DNA of 64,000 bases from Hydrogenophilus sp. (GCA_020725265.1 DYFK01000017.1:1-64000), one strand, 5' to 3'; counted from the first letter of the stretch, positions 36,010-45,388 are shown. A program made the numbers and translations. Notes: generated by a model not told the origin, from the letters alone.

Positions 36010-38130
36010 TCACGGCCGATAGCGGAGTTCCAGGTACAGCCCGCGTCCCGGCAACGGCAGATCATCAGGAATGTTGTCGGCGGTCGCGCCGGAGGTCGGT
36101 TCGCGGACGTCGGCGTTGAACAGGTTGCGCGCCGTGATCGCCGCTTCCCAGCCCTTGCGCGGGCGTTCCGCGCGCAGGCTGAGATCGACCGTGGTGTAGT
36201 CGTCGATACGTGGCCGTGTATCTCCATATGGCCGCGCCCTGTCCATGACCCGGTTGATCTGGCCGTTCAACAGCCAGCCCGGCGCCAGGCGCCAGTCGGC
36301 GCGCAGATAGGCCTGATGGCGTGGCGCCAGGCCGGCATCGTGGTCATGGCGCTCGTCGATCGAGCGTTGCCAGGCGTAGTTGCCGGACAGACGCAGATCG
36401 GCCGCGATATCCCAGGTGAATTCGAGTTCCAGGCCATGACCGTGCTGGTCGCCGGCGTTGCGCGCGGTGTTGCCGGTGGCCGGGTCGGCGTTGGGCACGA
36501 ACCGGATGACGTCGCGCATCTGGTAGCGGTACAGGTTGAGACCGGTCTTGAGGTGGTTCTTCGGTTGCCAGGAAAAAGCCATCTCCAGCATGTCGATGGT
36601 TTCCGGTTTCAGGTCGCGGTTGCCGAGCGCCGTGGGATTGTTGACGGTATGCAATTCGACGAACGAGGGTGCCCGGAAGGCGCGTCCGTACATCAGCTTG
36701 CCGGTCAGGTTCCAGGTCGCATCCCAGACCAGCGCCACGCGCGGGTTGGTGGTGCCGCCAAAGTCGGAATAGTGGTCGTGGCGGATGCCGGCGGTGAGGT
36801 TCCAGTCCGGCGCCAGCTGCCATTCGTCCTGGACGAAGGCGTACACCGATTCCCGTCTGCGCGGGGTCAGGAAGGCCAGGCCGTTGGCCTCGGTCGCGGA
36901 GACGATCGAACAGTCGTCGTCGATACAGACGGGAACCAGGCCGGCGAAGGTGAAGTTCTTGGTTTCGCTGACCTTGTACAGGTCGTCCAGGTGATAACCG
37001 CCGCCGAGCCGGACCTTGTGGCGCCCCGAACCGGTATGGAGCGCGGTCAGATCCAGGCGGGCCTGGCGCTCCCAGTGCTGGGGCCGGCCGATCATGCCGA
37101 TGGTGGAAGGCGAAACCAGCGGCACGGGCAGGAAGGAGCCCGCCGGAAACAAAGAAATGTTGGTGTTGGTTTCCGCGATGTGGGCATAACTGAGCCGCGC
37201 GCTGACGTCCCAGTCATCGGCGAAGCTGGCATCCCGCCAGGTCAGGTCGGCATTACCGTAGCGGCCCGCCATCCGGGTGACCGGATCCAGGGCATCGGCC
37301 ACGCCGGTGCCGGTTTCGTAATCGGGACGCGCCCGGTAGCCGAACCGGAAACGCCAGTTTTCGCGCGCCAGATCGACGCGCAGGTCAAACGCGTCATAGC
37401 CGGCGTTGAGCGATCCCGGCGCTCGCGATGCCTGGCTGCCGAACAGCGCGTCCAGTCCGGTCTGGGCGTCGGCTTCGATACGGCCGCCGGCGCCATCGGT
37501 GCGGCCCAGACGCAAGTAGACGGCGGCGTCGGCATCACCCCAACGGCCGCCATGCTGGGCCCAGACGTCGTAGGTCCGGAAGGAGCCGGCGCGCGCGCCG
37601 AACTCGGTGCCGTCGATGTCCTCGGCCGATTTGGTGATGACGTTGATGACGCCGGATACCGCCTCGGCGCCGTACAGGGCGGAGCCCGGACCGCGGATGA
37701 CCTCGACGCGGGCGACGTTTTCGAGCGGGAAATCACCCCACATGCGGCCCCGGTCGCCGACGAAACCGTTGGTGATCGGCACGCCGTTGATCATCACCAG
37801 CACTTCCGGGTTGTATTGGGTAAGGATGCCGCGGATCGAATAGAGCGGCAGCCACTGGTTGCCGTTGCGTGATACGTGCAGTCCGGGCACCGTTTCCAGT
37901 ACCTGGTCGAGACTGGTGGCGCCCATGGCCTTGATGTCCTCGGCGGTGATCACGCTGGCTACCGAGGGCGCCTTGGCGATCGGCACGCGGTTGCCGGTGG
38001 CGATCATGACGAAATCCTTGTCGCCATAGGCCAAGGCCAGTTCGGCTTCCTCGTCGGGCAGGGCGTGGGCGGGCAGAGGGATGGCCGCGGACAGCAAGGC
38101 CAGCATGGCCGTTCGAACCGGTTTACTCAC
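36010..38130 (-). CDS. TonB-dependent outer-membrane receptor
   Basis: A 706-residue receptor. GTG at 38130 has AAGGAGA upstream and overlaps the stop of the preceding gene (GTGA), giving signal peptide MSKPVRTAMLALLSAAIPLPAHA. The plug domain has SVASVITAEDIKAMGATSL and VIRGPGSALYGAEAVSG. The beta-barrel ends ARNLFNADVREPT...GRGLYLELRYRP with a near-terminal aromatic. It is a close paralogue of the frameshifted receptor at 829-2944. The substrate is unknown; operon context suggests the product or substrate of the adjacent enzymes. Confidence 0.9.
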   Translation of the reverse strand: MSKPVRTAMLALLSAAIPLPAHALPDEEAELALAYGDKDFVMIATGNRVPIAKAPSVASVITAEDIKAMGATSLDQVLETVPGLHVSRNGNQWLPLYSIRGILTQYNPEVLVMINGVPITNGFVGDRGRMWGDFPLENVARVEVIRGPGSALYGAEAVSGVINVITKSAEDIDGTEFGARAGSFRTYDVWAQHGGRWGDADAAVYLRLGRTDGAGGRIEADAQTGLDALFGSQASRAPGSLNAGYDAFDLRVDLARENWRFRFGYRARPDYETGTGVADALDPVTRMAGRYGNADLTWRDASFADDWDVSARLSYAHIAETNTNISLFPAGSFLPVPLVSPSTIGMIGRPQHWERQARLDLTALHTGSGRHKVRLGGGYHLDDLYKVSETKNFTFAGLVPVCIDDDCSIVSATEANGLAFLTPRRRESVYAFVQDEWQLAPDWNLTAGIRHDHYSDFGGTTNPRVALVWDATWNLTGKLMYGRAFRAPSFVELHTVNNPTALGNRDLKPETIDMLEMAFSWQPKNHLKTGLNLYRYQMRDVIRFVPNADPATGNTARNAGDQHGHGLELEFTWDIAADLRLSGNYAWQRSIDERHDHDAGLAPRHQAYLRADWRLAPGWLLNGQINRVMDRARPYGDTRPRIDDYTTVDLSLRAERPRKGWEAAITARNLFNADVREPTSGATADNIPDDLPLPGRGLYLELRYRP

Positions 38131-38966
38131 GATTTCTCCTTGTCGATCTCGCGGGGCCGCGTGGGATTCCGCGATCCGGACGGCCAGCGGCGATCTGGCG
38201 GCCCTTCGTAGCGGATACTTGCGCAAGCCAGTGGAAAGGTCAAACCTTCGGGGCGTTCCGTTGCTTCCAGATAACAGGGGGGCATGCCAGCCAGGAAAAC
38301 CGGGGTCCAGAACAGTTGGAATTCGATTCGGGAAAAACCGAGATCGGCCAGCAGGGCGGCGGCCAGGGCGGCGTAATTCATCCGCAGGGCGGGGTTTCCG
38401 GCCAGCAGCGACTTTTCCACCGCCATGGCCAATGCCAGGTGCGGGCCGCCGTCGAGTTTCAGTTCTTCAGCCAGGGCCAGCATCCAGGCATTGCGTTCGT
38501 CGACGGAGTCGATCGGGCGTCCGTAACCGTAGATCCGGCGGCTCCGCAATTCGGTCTCGACCACGGCGCCGGGATCATGGCCCGCCTCGACCAGGGCTCG
38601 GGCGCGCAGCAGGAAATCGAAGGCCCGCGCTCCCGCCTGGCCGCCATAGATCACTGCTTCGGATACTGCCAGGGCGGCGGCGAGTCCGAGCGCTGGCGTG
38701 GATCTCGCGCCGCCGGCGAGCGCGGCGACACGGTTGTTCCACAGGCGGGCATCGGGATAGCTGGTGTGGACCCAGATCGCGCGCAGCAAGCGCGACTGGG
38801 CAGGTGTGTGCCGACGTCCGGTGATGCCGAACACGTACAGATCCAGCCAGTCCATGTCACGCAACTCGGCGTGCAGGTCGTGACCGCGAAAGAGCGCGTG
38901 ACTGCCCGGATAGGCGATACCCATGCGTGTTTTCATGGGAGCGTTGTCCGTTACCCCGGTGTTCAT
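38127..38966 (-). CDS. Citrate-synthase/citryl-CoA-lyase-like protein, second of pair
   Basis: A 279-residue protein with a degenerate citrate synthase fold. Recognisable elements are FRGHDLHAELRDMDWLDLYVF, RLWNNRVAALAGGARSTP, IYGGQAGARAFD (compare HGGA), IYGYGRPIDSVDERNAW and MNYAALAAALLADLGFS. In ordinary citrate synthases the GFGHR motif holds a catalytic His; here it reads GYGRP, so normal citrate synthase chemistry is doubtful. Start overlaps the stop of the partner gene by four bases, implying a heteromer. In-frame ATGs at 38936 and 38924 are alternatives. Confidence 0.7.
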   Translation of the reverse strand: MNTGVTDNAPMKTRMGIAYPGSHALFRGHDLHAELRDMDWLDLYVFGITGRRHTPAQSRLLRAIWVHTSYPDARLWNNRVAALAGGARSTPALGLAAALAVSEAVIYGGQAGARAFDFLLRARALVEAGHDPGAVVETELRSRRIYGYGRPIDSVDERNAWMLALAEELKLDGGPHLALAMAVEKSLLAGNPALRMNYAALAAALLADLGFSRIEFQLFWTPVFLAGMPPCYLEATERPEGLTFPLACASIRYEGPPDRRWPSGSRNPTRPREIDKEKS

Positions 38967-39769
38967 GACCGGGAATCCGGGTGATTTCCGTCCGGAGCCG
39001 CTTCCTCGGGTTCCAGGCGGAAAAAGGGGAACCGTCGGTGGCCGGATCTTCGCTGTTCATCGGCATGCGCGGCCGCGCCGGGCAGGCGGAGCAGCAAGCT
39101 GAGCATTTCACCCTGGTCCGGATCGAAGCCAAGGTCGGCGAGGGCGGCGGCGGTCACCGCCGGCATCGTCAGCGGTCGGCCGGCGATGTGTTCCAGCTCC
39201 ATGCGCCGGGCGGCCAACCAAGGCAGGAACGGCCCATCTCCGAGCTTGGCCAGGTGCGCGAGAGCGCGGCGTACTGGCGATGGGCAGGAGGCGCCACGCG
39301 CGGCGAAGCCGGGTGGACGCGCCGGCGCCGGCCACACCTCGGCCACTTCGGTATCCTCCGGGATCGGCAACCGGGTCCGCCAGGTTTCGGGGTCGGTGCC
39401 CCAGTCGAGGAAGCGGCTCATGCACCGATGGACCTCGCGGGCACCGCCCGCCCCACCGGCGCCCACCGCCAGCGCGGCCATCAGGCAGGACGCGGCGGTC
39501 GAGCCGCCCACTCCGCCGGCCATGGCGGCATGCACGGAAGGATCGCGCGGACCGGGATTGGCCAGCAGCAAGGCCAGGTCTTCCAGGACGCGGGCCTGGG
39601 CCGGGGTCGGTGCTTCGCCCCGGAACAAGAGAAAAAGGTAATCCGCCCAGCCGGCCTTGCCGAGCAGATCACCATGGACATCATAGCCATGGCAACGACA
39701 GACGGCGGCGGCGTAGGGGTCGTTGGCCTCTGGCACTTCCTCCCAGATGCGGGTGTGGATGTATTCCAT
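38963..39769 (-). CDS. Citrate-synthase/citryl-CoA-lyase-like protein, first of pair
   Basis: A 268-residue protein of the same superfamily, with the N-terminal pattern seen in short citryl-CoA-lyase-like proteins (CRCHGYDVHGDLLGKAGWADYL, LFRGEAPTPAQARVLE, LANPGPRDPSVHAAMAG). It also has GVGGSTAASCLMAALAVGAG, GGAREVHRCM and a C-terminal MPAVTAAALADLGFDPDQGEMLSLL. The C-terminal catalytic half of citrate synthase is short or absent. It probably pairs with the following gene. The substrate is unknown. Confidence 0.72.
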   Translation of the reverse strand: MEYIHTRIWEEVPEANDPYAAAVCRCHGYDVHGDLLGKAGWADYLFLLFRGEAPTPAQARVLEDLALLLANPGPRDPSVHAAMAGGVGGSTAASCLMAALAVGAGGAGGAREVHRCMSRFLDWGTDPETWRTRLPIPEDTEVAEVWPAPARPPGFAARGASCPSPVRRALAHLAKLGDGPFLPWLAARRMELEHIAGRPLTMPAVTAAALADLGFDPDQGEMLSLLLRLPGAAAHADEQRRSGHRRFPFFRLEPEEAAPDGNHPDSRS

Positions 39770-39781
39770 GATGCCGTCCGT

Positions 39782-40534
39782 CTACAGCAACTGGCTGACT
39801 CCGCCGTCCACCACCAGTTCATGCCCAACCACGTAACTGGCTTCCTCCGAGGCCAGAAACAGAATCGCGCGGGCGATTTCTTCCGGTAGCGCGAAACGCT
39901 TCATCGGTGATCGCGCGGTGAAATCCCGGCGCGCCGTCTCGACGATGGCTTCGGGGACATCCCAACGGCCGAAACCAGGGGTGTCGACGGGGCCGGGGCT
40001 GACCGCGTTGACGCGGATGCCGCGACCGATCAGTTCCAGCGCGAGTGTTCGCGCCAGCGAGCGCAACGCGGCCTTGCATGCGGCGTAGACGCTGAAATTG
40101 GGTGCGCCGACCTGATTGGACATCGACGTGGTGATGATCACCGCGCCACCCTCCCGGAGCAGCGGCAGTGCTTTCTGGATGGTGAAGAAGACTCCCTTGA
40201 AATCGATCGCGGCGATGTCGTCGAATTGCGCTTCCGTGATCTGGTCGAACGGCGCCGGGCGGGTTATGGCGGCATTCGCCACGACGATGTCCAGGCGACC
40301 GAAGCGCTCGTCGATGCGCGCCATCGCATCCTCGATGTCGTCGATCCTGCCGACGTCGCCACGCAGGATCAGGGGTTCCCCACCCAACAGTCGGCTTGCC
40401 TCGTCCAGGGTTGCCGGAGCGCGGCCAAGGATCGCGAGGTTGGCGCCTTCGTCCCTGAACAGTCTGGCCGTCGCCAGACCGATGCCACTGTTGCCTCCCG
40501 TGATCAGCGCGGTTTTGCCATCGAGTTTTCCCAT
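39782..40534 (-). CDS. Short-chain dehydrogenase/reductase
   Basis: A 250-residue classical SDR. The cofactor motif is TGGNSGIG at 12-19. NAA is at about 87-89, catalytic Ser near 137 and YAACK with Tyr150/Lys154. The C-terminal VNAVSPGPVDTPG and GHELVVDGG are typical of FabG-like oxidoreductases. The ATG at 40534 is preferred because AGGAAAG lies upstream; ATGs at 40564 and 40570 would add 10 or 12 residues. Probably reduces or oxidises a keto/hydroxy intermediate made by the adjacent ThDP and citrate-synthase-like enzymes. Confidence 0.88.
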   Translation of the reverse strand: MGKLDGKTALITGGNSGIGLATARLFRDEGANLAILGRAPATLDEASRLLGGEPLILRGDVGRIDDIEDAMARIDERFGRLDIVVANAAITRPAPFDQITEAQFDDIAAIDFKGVFFTIQKALPLLREGGAVIITTSMSNQVGAPNFSVYAACKAALRSLARTLALELIGRGIRVNAVSPGPVDTPGFGRWDVPEAIVETARRDFTARSPMKRFALPEEIARAILFLASEEASYVVGHELVVDGGVSQLL

Positions 40535-40574
40535 GCTTGTCTTTCCTGGATAGGTATCCGTCATGTCCATCGCT

Positions 40575-42389
40575 TCATTTCGCCGTGCCCAGCGCCTGCA
40601 TGCGCAGGCTCATCGGCGGCACCGCCTCGCCGTCGATGCGGGCATCGATCAGCGTCGGGCCCTTGCGGCGCAGGATCGCCGCCAGGTCCAGGCAGGCCAG
40701 GTCCTCCGGCGAACGCACCACGTAGGCGGGGATGTCCATGGCTTCGGCCAGCCGCCGGTAGTCCACCTCGGGCAGTTCGAAGCCGATCCGCTCGGCGCCG
40801 GCCAGGCGCTGGCCGTGCTTGACCATGCCCAGGGCGCTGTCGTTGAGGATCACGAACAGCACGGTCACGCCGGCGGCCCTGGCGACGGTGATTTCCTGGC
40901 CGTTCATCAGGAAACTGCCGTCACCGGTCAGACAGACCACCGGGCAGCGCGGATTGCCCAGCGCGGTGCCGACGGCGCCGCCGATCGCCCAGCCCATGGG
41001 CGCGAAATCCATGGTCACGCGCAGCCAGCCGCCATGGTGGGCGCGCCGCGACGGCTGACCGGCGCGGGCATGGCCGCGATGCAGCCGACGGTCGTTCACT
41101 TCCAGGCAATGCACGGCCCAGGCCGTGCTGTTGCCGGCGTCGGCCAGGAACCGGGTGTGCGGCGGGCAGCGGCGGCCGAGTTCGAACATCAGGCGGCGCG
41201 GATTGATCGGGGTAGCGTCGTCGAGCAGTTCCTGGGCGTCGAGGTAGGGAACATGGCCGGCGCCATCCGGCAACGACGCTTGCGTCGGTGGGTTCGGCAC
41301 GCTCTCGATGCGCGCTCTCAGGCGCTCGAACACCGACAGGATGCGGCCACGCACGTGCAGTCGGGCCATCGGCGAGCGCATCAGATGTTCGTGGGAGGCA
41401 TCGATATGCACCAGGCGTTCGTTCAGCACCGTCTCGCACCAGCCGGCGCTGGTCCATTCGCCCAGGCTGGTGCCGATGGCCAGGATCAGGTCGATGTCGG
41501 CTTCCAGCAGCGCGGCGCGGGCGGTGGCGTGGCCGGCGAAGCCGAATACGCCCCGGTACAGCCGATGCTCGGGGTTGATCAGGCCCTTGCCGTCGGGCGT
41601 CGAGACCAGCGCGGCGCCGAGCGCCTCGGCCACGTTCAGGATGGAGCCGATGGCTTCGCCGCAGCCGCCGCCGACCAGCATGGCGACGCGGCGCGCCTGT
41701 TTCAGTTCGGCGCACAACTGGTCGATGGCGGTCTCGTCCAGCACCACCGCGTCGGCGGTCTGGCGCAGGCGCCGGCGCAGGTCGAAGGCGGGATGGATGG
41801 CGGCCACCGGCGCGCGCAGCACGTCGACCGGGATCGACAGATGCGAGGGACCGTGCGGCACCTGCCAGGCGTGCATGAGCGCGCTGACCAGCTTGGCCTC
41901 GATCTGATCGACGTGGGAGACCAGCGAATTGAAGCGGGTGCAGTGCTCGAACATGCCGACCACGTTGACGCCGGCGCAGGAAGAGTCCTGCAACGCGCGC
42001 CGGCCGTGCGAGGGCAGCGGTGGCTGGCCGGTGATCACCAGCATGGGGACGCTGTTGTCGTAGGCGCAGGCGGCGCCGGTGATCAGGTTGGTCGCGCCCG
42101 GCCCCGAGGTGGCGCAGCAGACGCCGATGCGGCCGGTTTCGCGCGCGTAGCCATCGGCCATGAATGCCGCGCCGGCTTCATGGCGCGCCACCACCGGTCG
42201 CGGGCCACCGCGCCGGGCGCTGCGCGCGAGCGCGTTGTAGAGCGGTTCGATGGCGCCGCCGGGCACGCCGAACACGTATTCGACGCCGATCTGCTCCAGA
42301 TAGCCGACGATGAGATCGGCCGCTTGCGCTTCGGACTCCGGAAGCGGGTGTTCCTGAACGGTACTGACCAGCGAGAGCTTCGATTTCAC
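40575..42389 (-). CDS. Thiamine-diphosphate-dependent enzyme, acetolactate-synthase-like
   Basis: A 604-residue enzyme with the three-domain layout of acetolactate synthase, benzoylformate decarboxylase and relatives. N-terminal PYR domain: FGVPGGAIEPLY and catalytic Glu71 in ARHEAGAAFMADGYAR. Central domain: AMLVGGGCGEA. C-terminal ThDP/Mg site: GDG at 489-491 followed by N496 in SFLMNGQE. No regulatory ilvN subunit follows. It is the first gene of a long operon with an SDR and two citrate-synthase-like proteins, so a special carboligase or decarboxylase is more likely than branched-chain amino acid synthesis. The start is GTG at 42389. Confidence 0.82.
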   Translation of the reverse strand: MKSKLSLVSTVQEHPLPESEAQAADLIVGYLEQIGVEYVFGVPGGAIEPLYNALARSARRGGPRPVVARHEAGAAFMADGYARETGRIGVCCATSGPGATNLITGAACAYDNSVPMLVITGQPPLPSHGRRALQDSSCAGVNVVGMFEHCTRFNSLVSHVDQIEAKLVSALMHAWQVPHGPSHLSIPVDVLRAPVAAIHPAFDLRRRLRQTADAVVLDETAIDQLCAELKQARRVAMLVGGGCGEAIGSILNVAEALGAALVSTPDGKGLINPEHRLYRGVFGFAGHATARAALLEADIDLILAIGTSLGEWTSAGWCETVLNERLVHIDASHEHLMRSPMARLHVRGRILSVFERLRARIESVPNPPTQASLPDGAGHVPYLDAQELLDDATPINPRRLMFELGRRCPPHTRFLADAGNSTAWAVHCLEVNDRRLHRGHARAGQPSRRAHHGGWLRVTMDFAPMGWAIGGAVGTALGNPRCPVVCLTGDGSFLMNGQEITVARAAGVTVLFVILNDSALGMVKHGQRLAGAERIGFELPEVDYRRLAEAMDIPAYVVRSPEDLACLDLAAILRRKGPTLIDARIDGEAVPPMSLRMQALGTAK

Positions 42390-42593
42390 GGTGATCGTCC
42401 TGAGCGGGCACGCGCGCCGGACTGCTCCGCCGCGCGTATCTCGTAAGTTATAGGCGTGTCCGCGCGAAGATACCTCAAAAGTAATAGGTTGAAGCGGGTT
42501 GCCGCGCGCATCGCCGGGGCAATGGGCTACTCCACCTCGGGAATCCCCTTATGATGCCGACCTTGCCGGTCGCCGTCGGGAGCTTCCCGAACC
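42390..42593. promoter_or_regulatory. Divergent promoter gap between the ThDP operon and the two-component pair
   Basis: A 204-bp gap between divergent genes, more AT-rich in its middle than its flanks. On the minus strand a TATAAC -10-like hexamer lies at 42447-42452 with TTGAGG at 42473-42478; the 20-base spacing is longer than ideal. The response regulator next door could bind here, but no clear repeat operator was found. Confidence 0.35.
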
Positions 42594-43226
42594 ATGAAAA
42601 CCTGTCTGATCGTCGAGGATGTCGCCGAGGTCTCCCGCGCGCTGGCCGGACGCGTGGCGCGAGTGTTTCCCGGGATCGCGCTGGCCGAGGCCGCGACCCT
42701 GGCCGAGGCGCGGCGCTGGCTGCGCGCCCGGCGCGCGGAGCTGATCCTGCTCGATCTGGGATTGCCGGATGGCGAGGGCATCGCGCTGCTGACCGAGGGG
42801 CTGGTGCCGGCCGCGAGCATGGTGGTGGTGACCACGGTGCATGGCGACGACCGGCATCTGTTTCCGGCGCTGCGCGCCGGCGCCAGCGGCTATCTGCTGA
42901 AGGAAGAGCCGGAGGATGTCTTCCTCGACGCGTTGCGCGGCATTCTCGAAGGCCGACCGCCGCTGTCGGCGTCGATGGCGCGCCGGATGATGGCTTTCTT
43001 CCGCGCCGGCGAGGCCGGTCCCGGCGTCGAATTGTCGCCGCGCGAACGCGAGGTGCTCGGCCTGATCGGCCGCGGTTACAGCGTGCGCCGCGCGGCCGGG
43101 GCGCTCGGCCTGGCCGAGAACACGGTGGCCGGTTACCTGAAGACGGTGTATCAGAAGCTGGGCATCGGCAACCGCGCCGAGGCGGCGGTCGAGGCCGCGC
43201 GCCTGGGCTTGCTCGGCGAGCCCTGA
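42594..43226 (+). CDS. NarL/LuxR-family response regulator
   Basis: A 210-residue regulator. The receiver domain has acidic VEDV at 7-10, phospho-acceptor Asp54 in LLDLGLPDG, and LLKEEP in place of the usual K-loop. The C-terminal LuxR-type helix-turn-helix (about 145-205) contains SPREREVLGLIGRGYS and AENTVAGYLKTVYQKLGI. The partner kinase starts 14 bases downstream. Targets are unknown; the divergent ThDP operon is one candidate. Confidence 0.9.
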   Translation: MKTCLIVEDVAEVSRALAGRVARVFPGIALAEAATLAEARRWLRARRAELILLDLGLPDGEGIALLTEGLVPAASMVVVTTVHGDDRHLFPALRAGASGYLLKEEPEDVFLDALRGILEGRPPLSASMARRMMAFFRAGEAGPGVELSPREREVLGLIGRGYSVRRAAGALGLAENTVAGYLKTVYQKLGIGNRAEAAVEAARLGLLGEP

Positions 43227-43240
43227 GCCTGGTCGCGCGC

Positions 43241-45364
43241 ATGCGTCTGGCGCCCCGTCACGTGCTCGCCGCCGCCGCGCTGTTCGCGCTGCTGGCGGTG
43301 GTTGCCACGACACTGGCGGCGCTGCGCGCGCCAGTGCTGGGTGTCGATCTGGCGGCCGACGGCGATGTCTTGCGCGTGCTGACGGTGGCGGAAGATTCGC
43401 CCAACCGGGCGTGGTTGCGGCCAGGCAGCCGGGTGGCGCTGGTCGACGCGCCGCTGCCGGCCGCCGATCTGCTGGTGGGGGAACCGGACGAACTGGACGA
43501 TTGGTCGCGTCTGGATGCCTTGTTCGCGGCGATGGACCGGCTCGCCGGCGCCGATCGTCTGGCCGCGCGGGTCGACGGCGAACCGGCGACGCTGGTCACG
43601 CGGCCGCGTCGATCCGATGATCTGCCGTTCCGATTCTGGATGCATCTGGCGGTTGGCGGCGCCGTGTTCGTGCTCGCCGCCGGCGTGTTCGCGTTCCGTC
43701 CGGCGGACCCGGCGGCGCGCCATTTCCTGTTGCTCGGCCTCGGCGTGCTGGTGACCATCTATACCTCCGCCGTCTACGGCACGCGCGAGTTGATCGTCGA
43801 TGGCGGGTTGCTGCGCGCGTTCACGGTGGCGAACGCCCTGGGTGCCTGTCTGGTCGGGGCCGCGCTGGCGGCGCTGATGTCGGTCTATCCGGTCCGGCTG
43901 GCCGCGCGCCTGCCGGCACTGGCCTACACCATCGGCGGGCTGGCCGGATTCGCCCAGAGCGCGCGGCTGTTGCCCGCGCCCGACACGCTATACCTGATCG
44001 TTCTTGGTCTGTTTCTGCTTGGGCTCGGGCTGGCCTGGCCGCAATGGCGGCGCGCGCGCGACCGGCCGGTGGAGCGCGCCGCGCTGCGCTGGTATCTGCT
44101 TTCGCTGCTGCTCGGCACCGGTCTGTTCGCCGCGCTGGTGGCCATCCCCCAGGTATTCGGCCTGCCACCGCCAATCGATCAGGTCTGGTTGCTACCGCTG
44201 TTCCTGGTGATTCCGGTCGGCATCGCGCTCGGCATCCTGCGTTACCGGCTGTTCGAACTGGACCGCTGGTGGGCTGGTGTCTGGTTCTGGTTTTTCGGCG
44301 GCGTGGCGGTCATGGCGCTCGACCTGTTCCTGTTGTCGCTGTTCGATCTGACCCGGCTCGGCGCCATGGCCGCCGCCTTGGCCTTGGCCGGCTGGCTGTA
44401 TTTCCCGTTGCGGCAGTGGTTGTGGGCGCGCTGGGCGCGCGGGAAGACCGGCGCCGACCGGCGCGCCTGGCTGCGCGAACTGTCCGCCGCCGCCGACCCG
44501 GCCGGACTGCGCGCGCGCTGGCGGGAGGCGTTGCGCGTCCGTTACGCGCCGCTGGAATGGCTGGAAACCGATGCCGCCGGGCCGGCGCGCGCCAGCGTTG
44601 GGGACGATGGTCTCGCCCTGAGAATGGCCGATCCGGTGACCGGACATGGCCTGTCGCTGCGCCATGCCGGCGGCGGCGCGCGCCTGTTCGAGGCCGCCGA
44701 CGCCGCCGATGCCGATACCCTGGGCGAGCTCGCCGGCCTGCTGCTGGAGGCGATGCGCGAACGCGACCAGGCGGTCGCCGACGAACGCCAGCGCATCCGC
44801 CGCGACCTGCACGACGACCTTGGCGCCAAATTGCTGGCGCTGCTCTACCGGGTTGGTCCGGAGGATCAGGAACTGGTGCGCGCCGCCATCCGCGATGGCC
44901 ACGACATCCTGGCCGCGCTGGATGCCGAACCCCTCGATCTGGCCAGCGCGGCGGCCGACTGGCGGGCCGAAGCGGAGACGCGCGCCGCCGGCCATGGTTT
45001 CGAACTGGCCTGGACGGAACACGGCCTCGACGCCGCCGCCGGGATCGAACTGAGCGCCCGCCAGCACACCAATCTGGCGCGCATCCTGCGTGAGGCGATC
45101 AGCAACGCGGTGCGTCATGCTGGTGCCCGCCACGTCGGCGTCGAGCTCGTGGTCGCGGCCGGCGGGCTCGAACTGACGGTGACCGACCAGGGCGCCACCC
45201 CCACCGACGCGCCGGCGGACTGGCGCGCCGGCGGTGGCACCCGTCAGATCGCCCAGCGCGCCGAGGAACTGGGCGGCCACGCCGACTGGCGCGGCGTGGC
45301 TGGCGGCACCCGCCTGCGCGTATCGGTGCCGTTGCCGGGCACGACTCCCCCCGTTCCGGGGTAA
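43241..45364 (+). CDS. Membrane sensor histidine kinase, NarL-partner (HisKA_3) type
   Basis: A 707-residue kinase. One N-terminal helix is followed by a PDZ-like loop (LRVLTVAEDSPNRAWLRPGSRV). About six to seven membrane helices follow (130-390), then a soluble part with the HisKA_3 box RQRIRRDLHDDLGAKLLALL (phospho-acceptor His524). The short HATPase_c domain has ILREAISNAVRHAGA as N-box. The 7TM-like sensor with a PDZ-like loop suggests sensing in the periplasm or membrane. It forms a two-component pair with the regulator upstream. Confidence 0.88.
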   Translation: MRLAPRHVLAAAALFALLAVVATTLAALRAPVLGVDLAADGDVLRVLTVAEDSPNRAWLRPGSRVALVDAPLPAADLLVGEPDELDDWSRLDALFAAMDRLAGADRLAARVDGEPATLVTRPRRSDDLPFRFWMHLAVGGAVFVLAAGVFAFRPADPAARHFLLLGLGVLVTIYTSAVYGTRELIVDGGLLRAFTVANALGACLVGAALAALMSVYPVRLAARLPALAYTIGGLAGFAQSARLLPAPDTLYLIVLGLFLLGLGLAWPQWRRARDRPVERAALRWYLLSLLLGTGLFAALVAIPQVFGLPPPIDQVWLLPLFLVIPVGIALGILRYRLFELDRWWAGVWFWFFGGVAVMALDLFLLSLFDLTRLGAMAAALALAGWLYFPLRQWLWARWARGKTGADRRAWLRELSAAADPAGLRARWREALRVRYAPLEWLETDAAGPARASVGDDGLALRMADPVTGHGLSLRHAGGGARLFEAADAADADTLGELAGLLLEAMRERDQAVADERQRIRRDLHDDLGAKLLALLYRVGPEDQELVRAAIRDGHDILAALDAEPLDLASAAADWRAEAETRAAGHGFELAWTEHGLDAAAGIELSARQHTNLARILREAISNAVRHAGARHVGVELVVAAGGLELTVTDQGATPTDAPADWRAGGGTRQIAQRAEELGGHADWRGVAGGTRLRVSVPLPGTTPPVPG

Positions 45365-45388
45365 CCCCCCGGCGCGCGCGCCACCTAC

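Noticed and set aside
40575-42389. Ordinary acetolactate synthase large subunit (ilvB/ilvG)
   Set aside because: No small regulatory subunit or ilvC follows. The operon instead contains an SDR, citrate-synthase-like genes and a TonB receptor, so no gene symbol was assigned.
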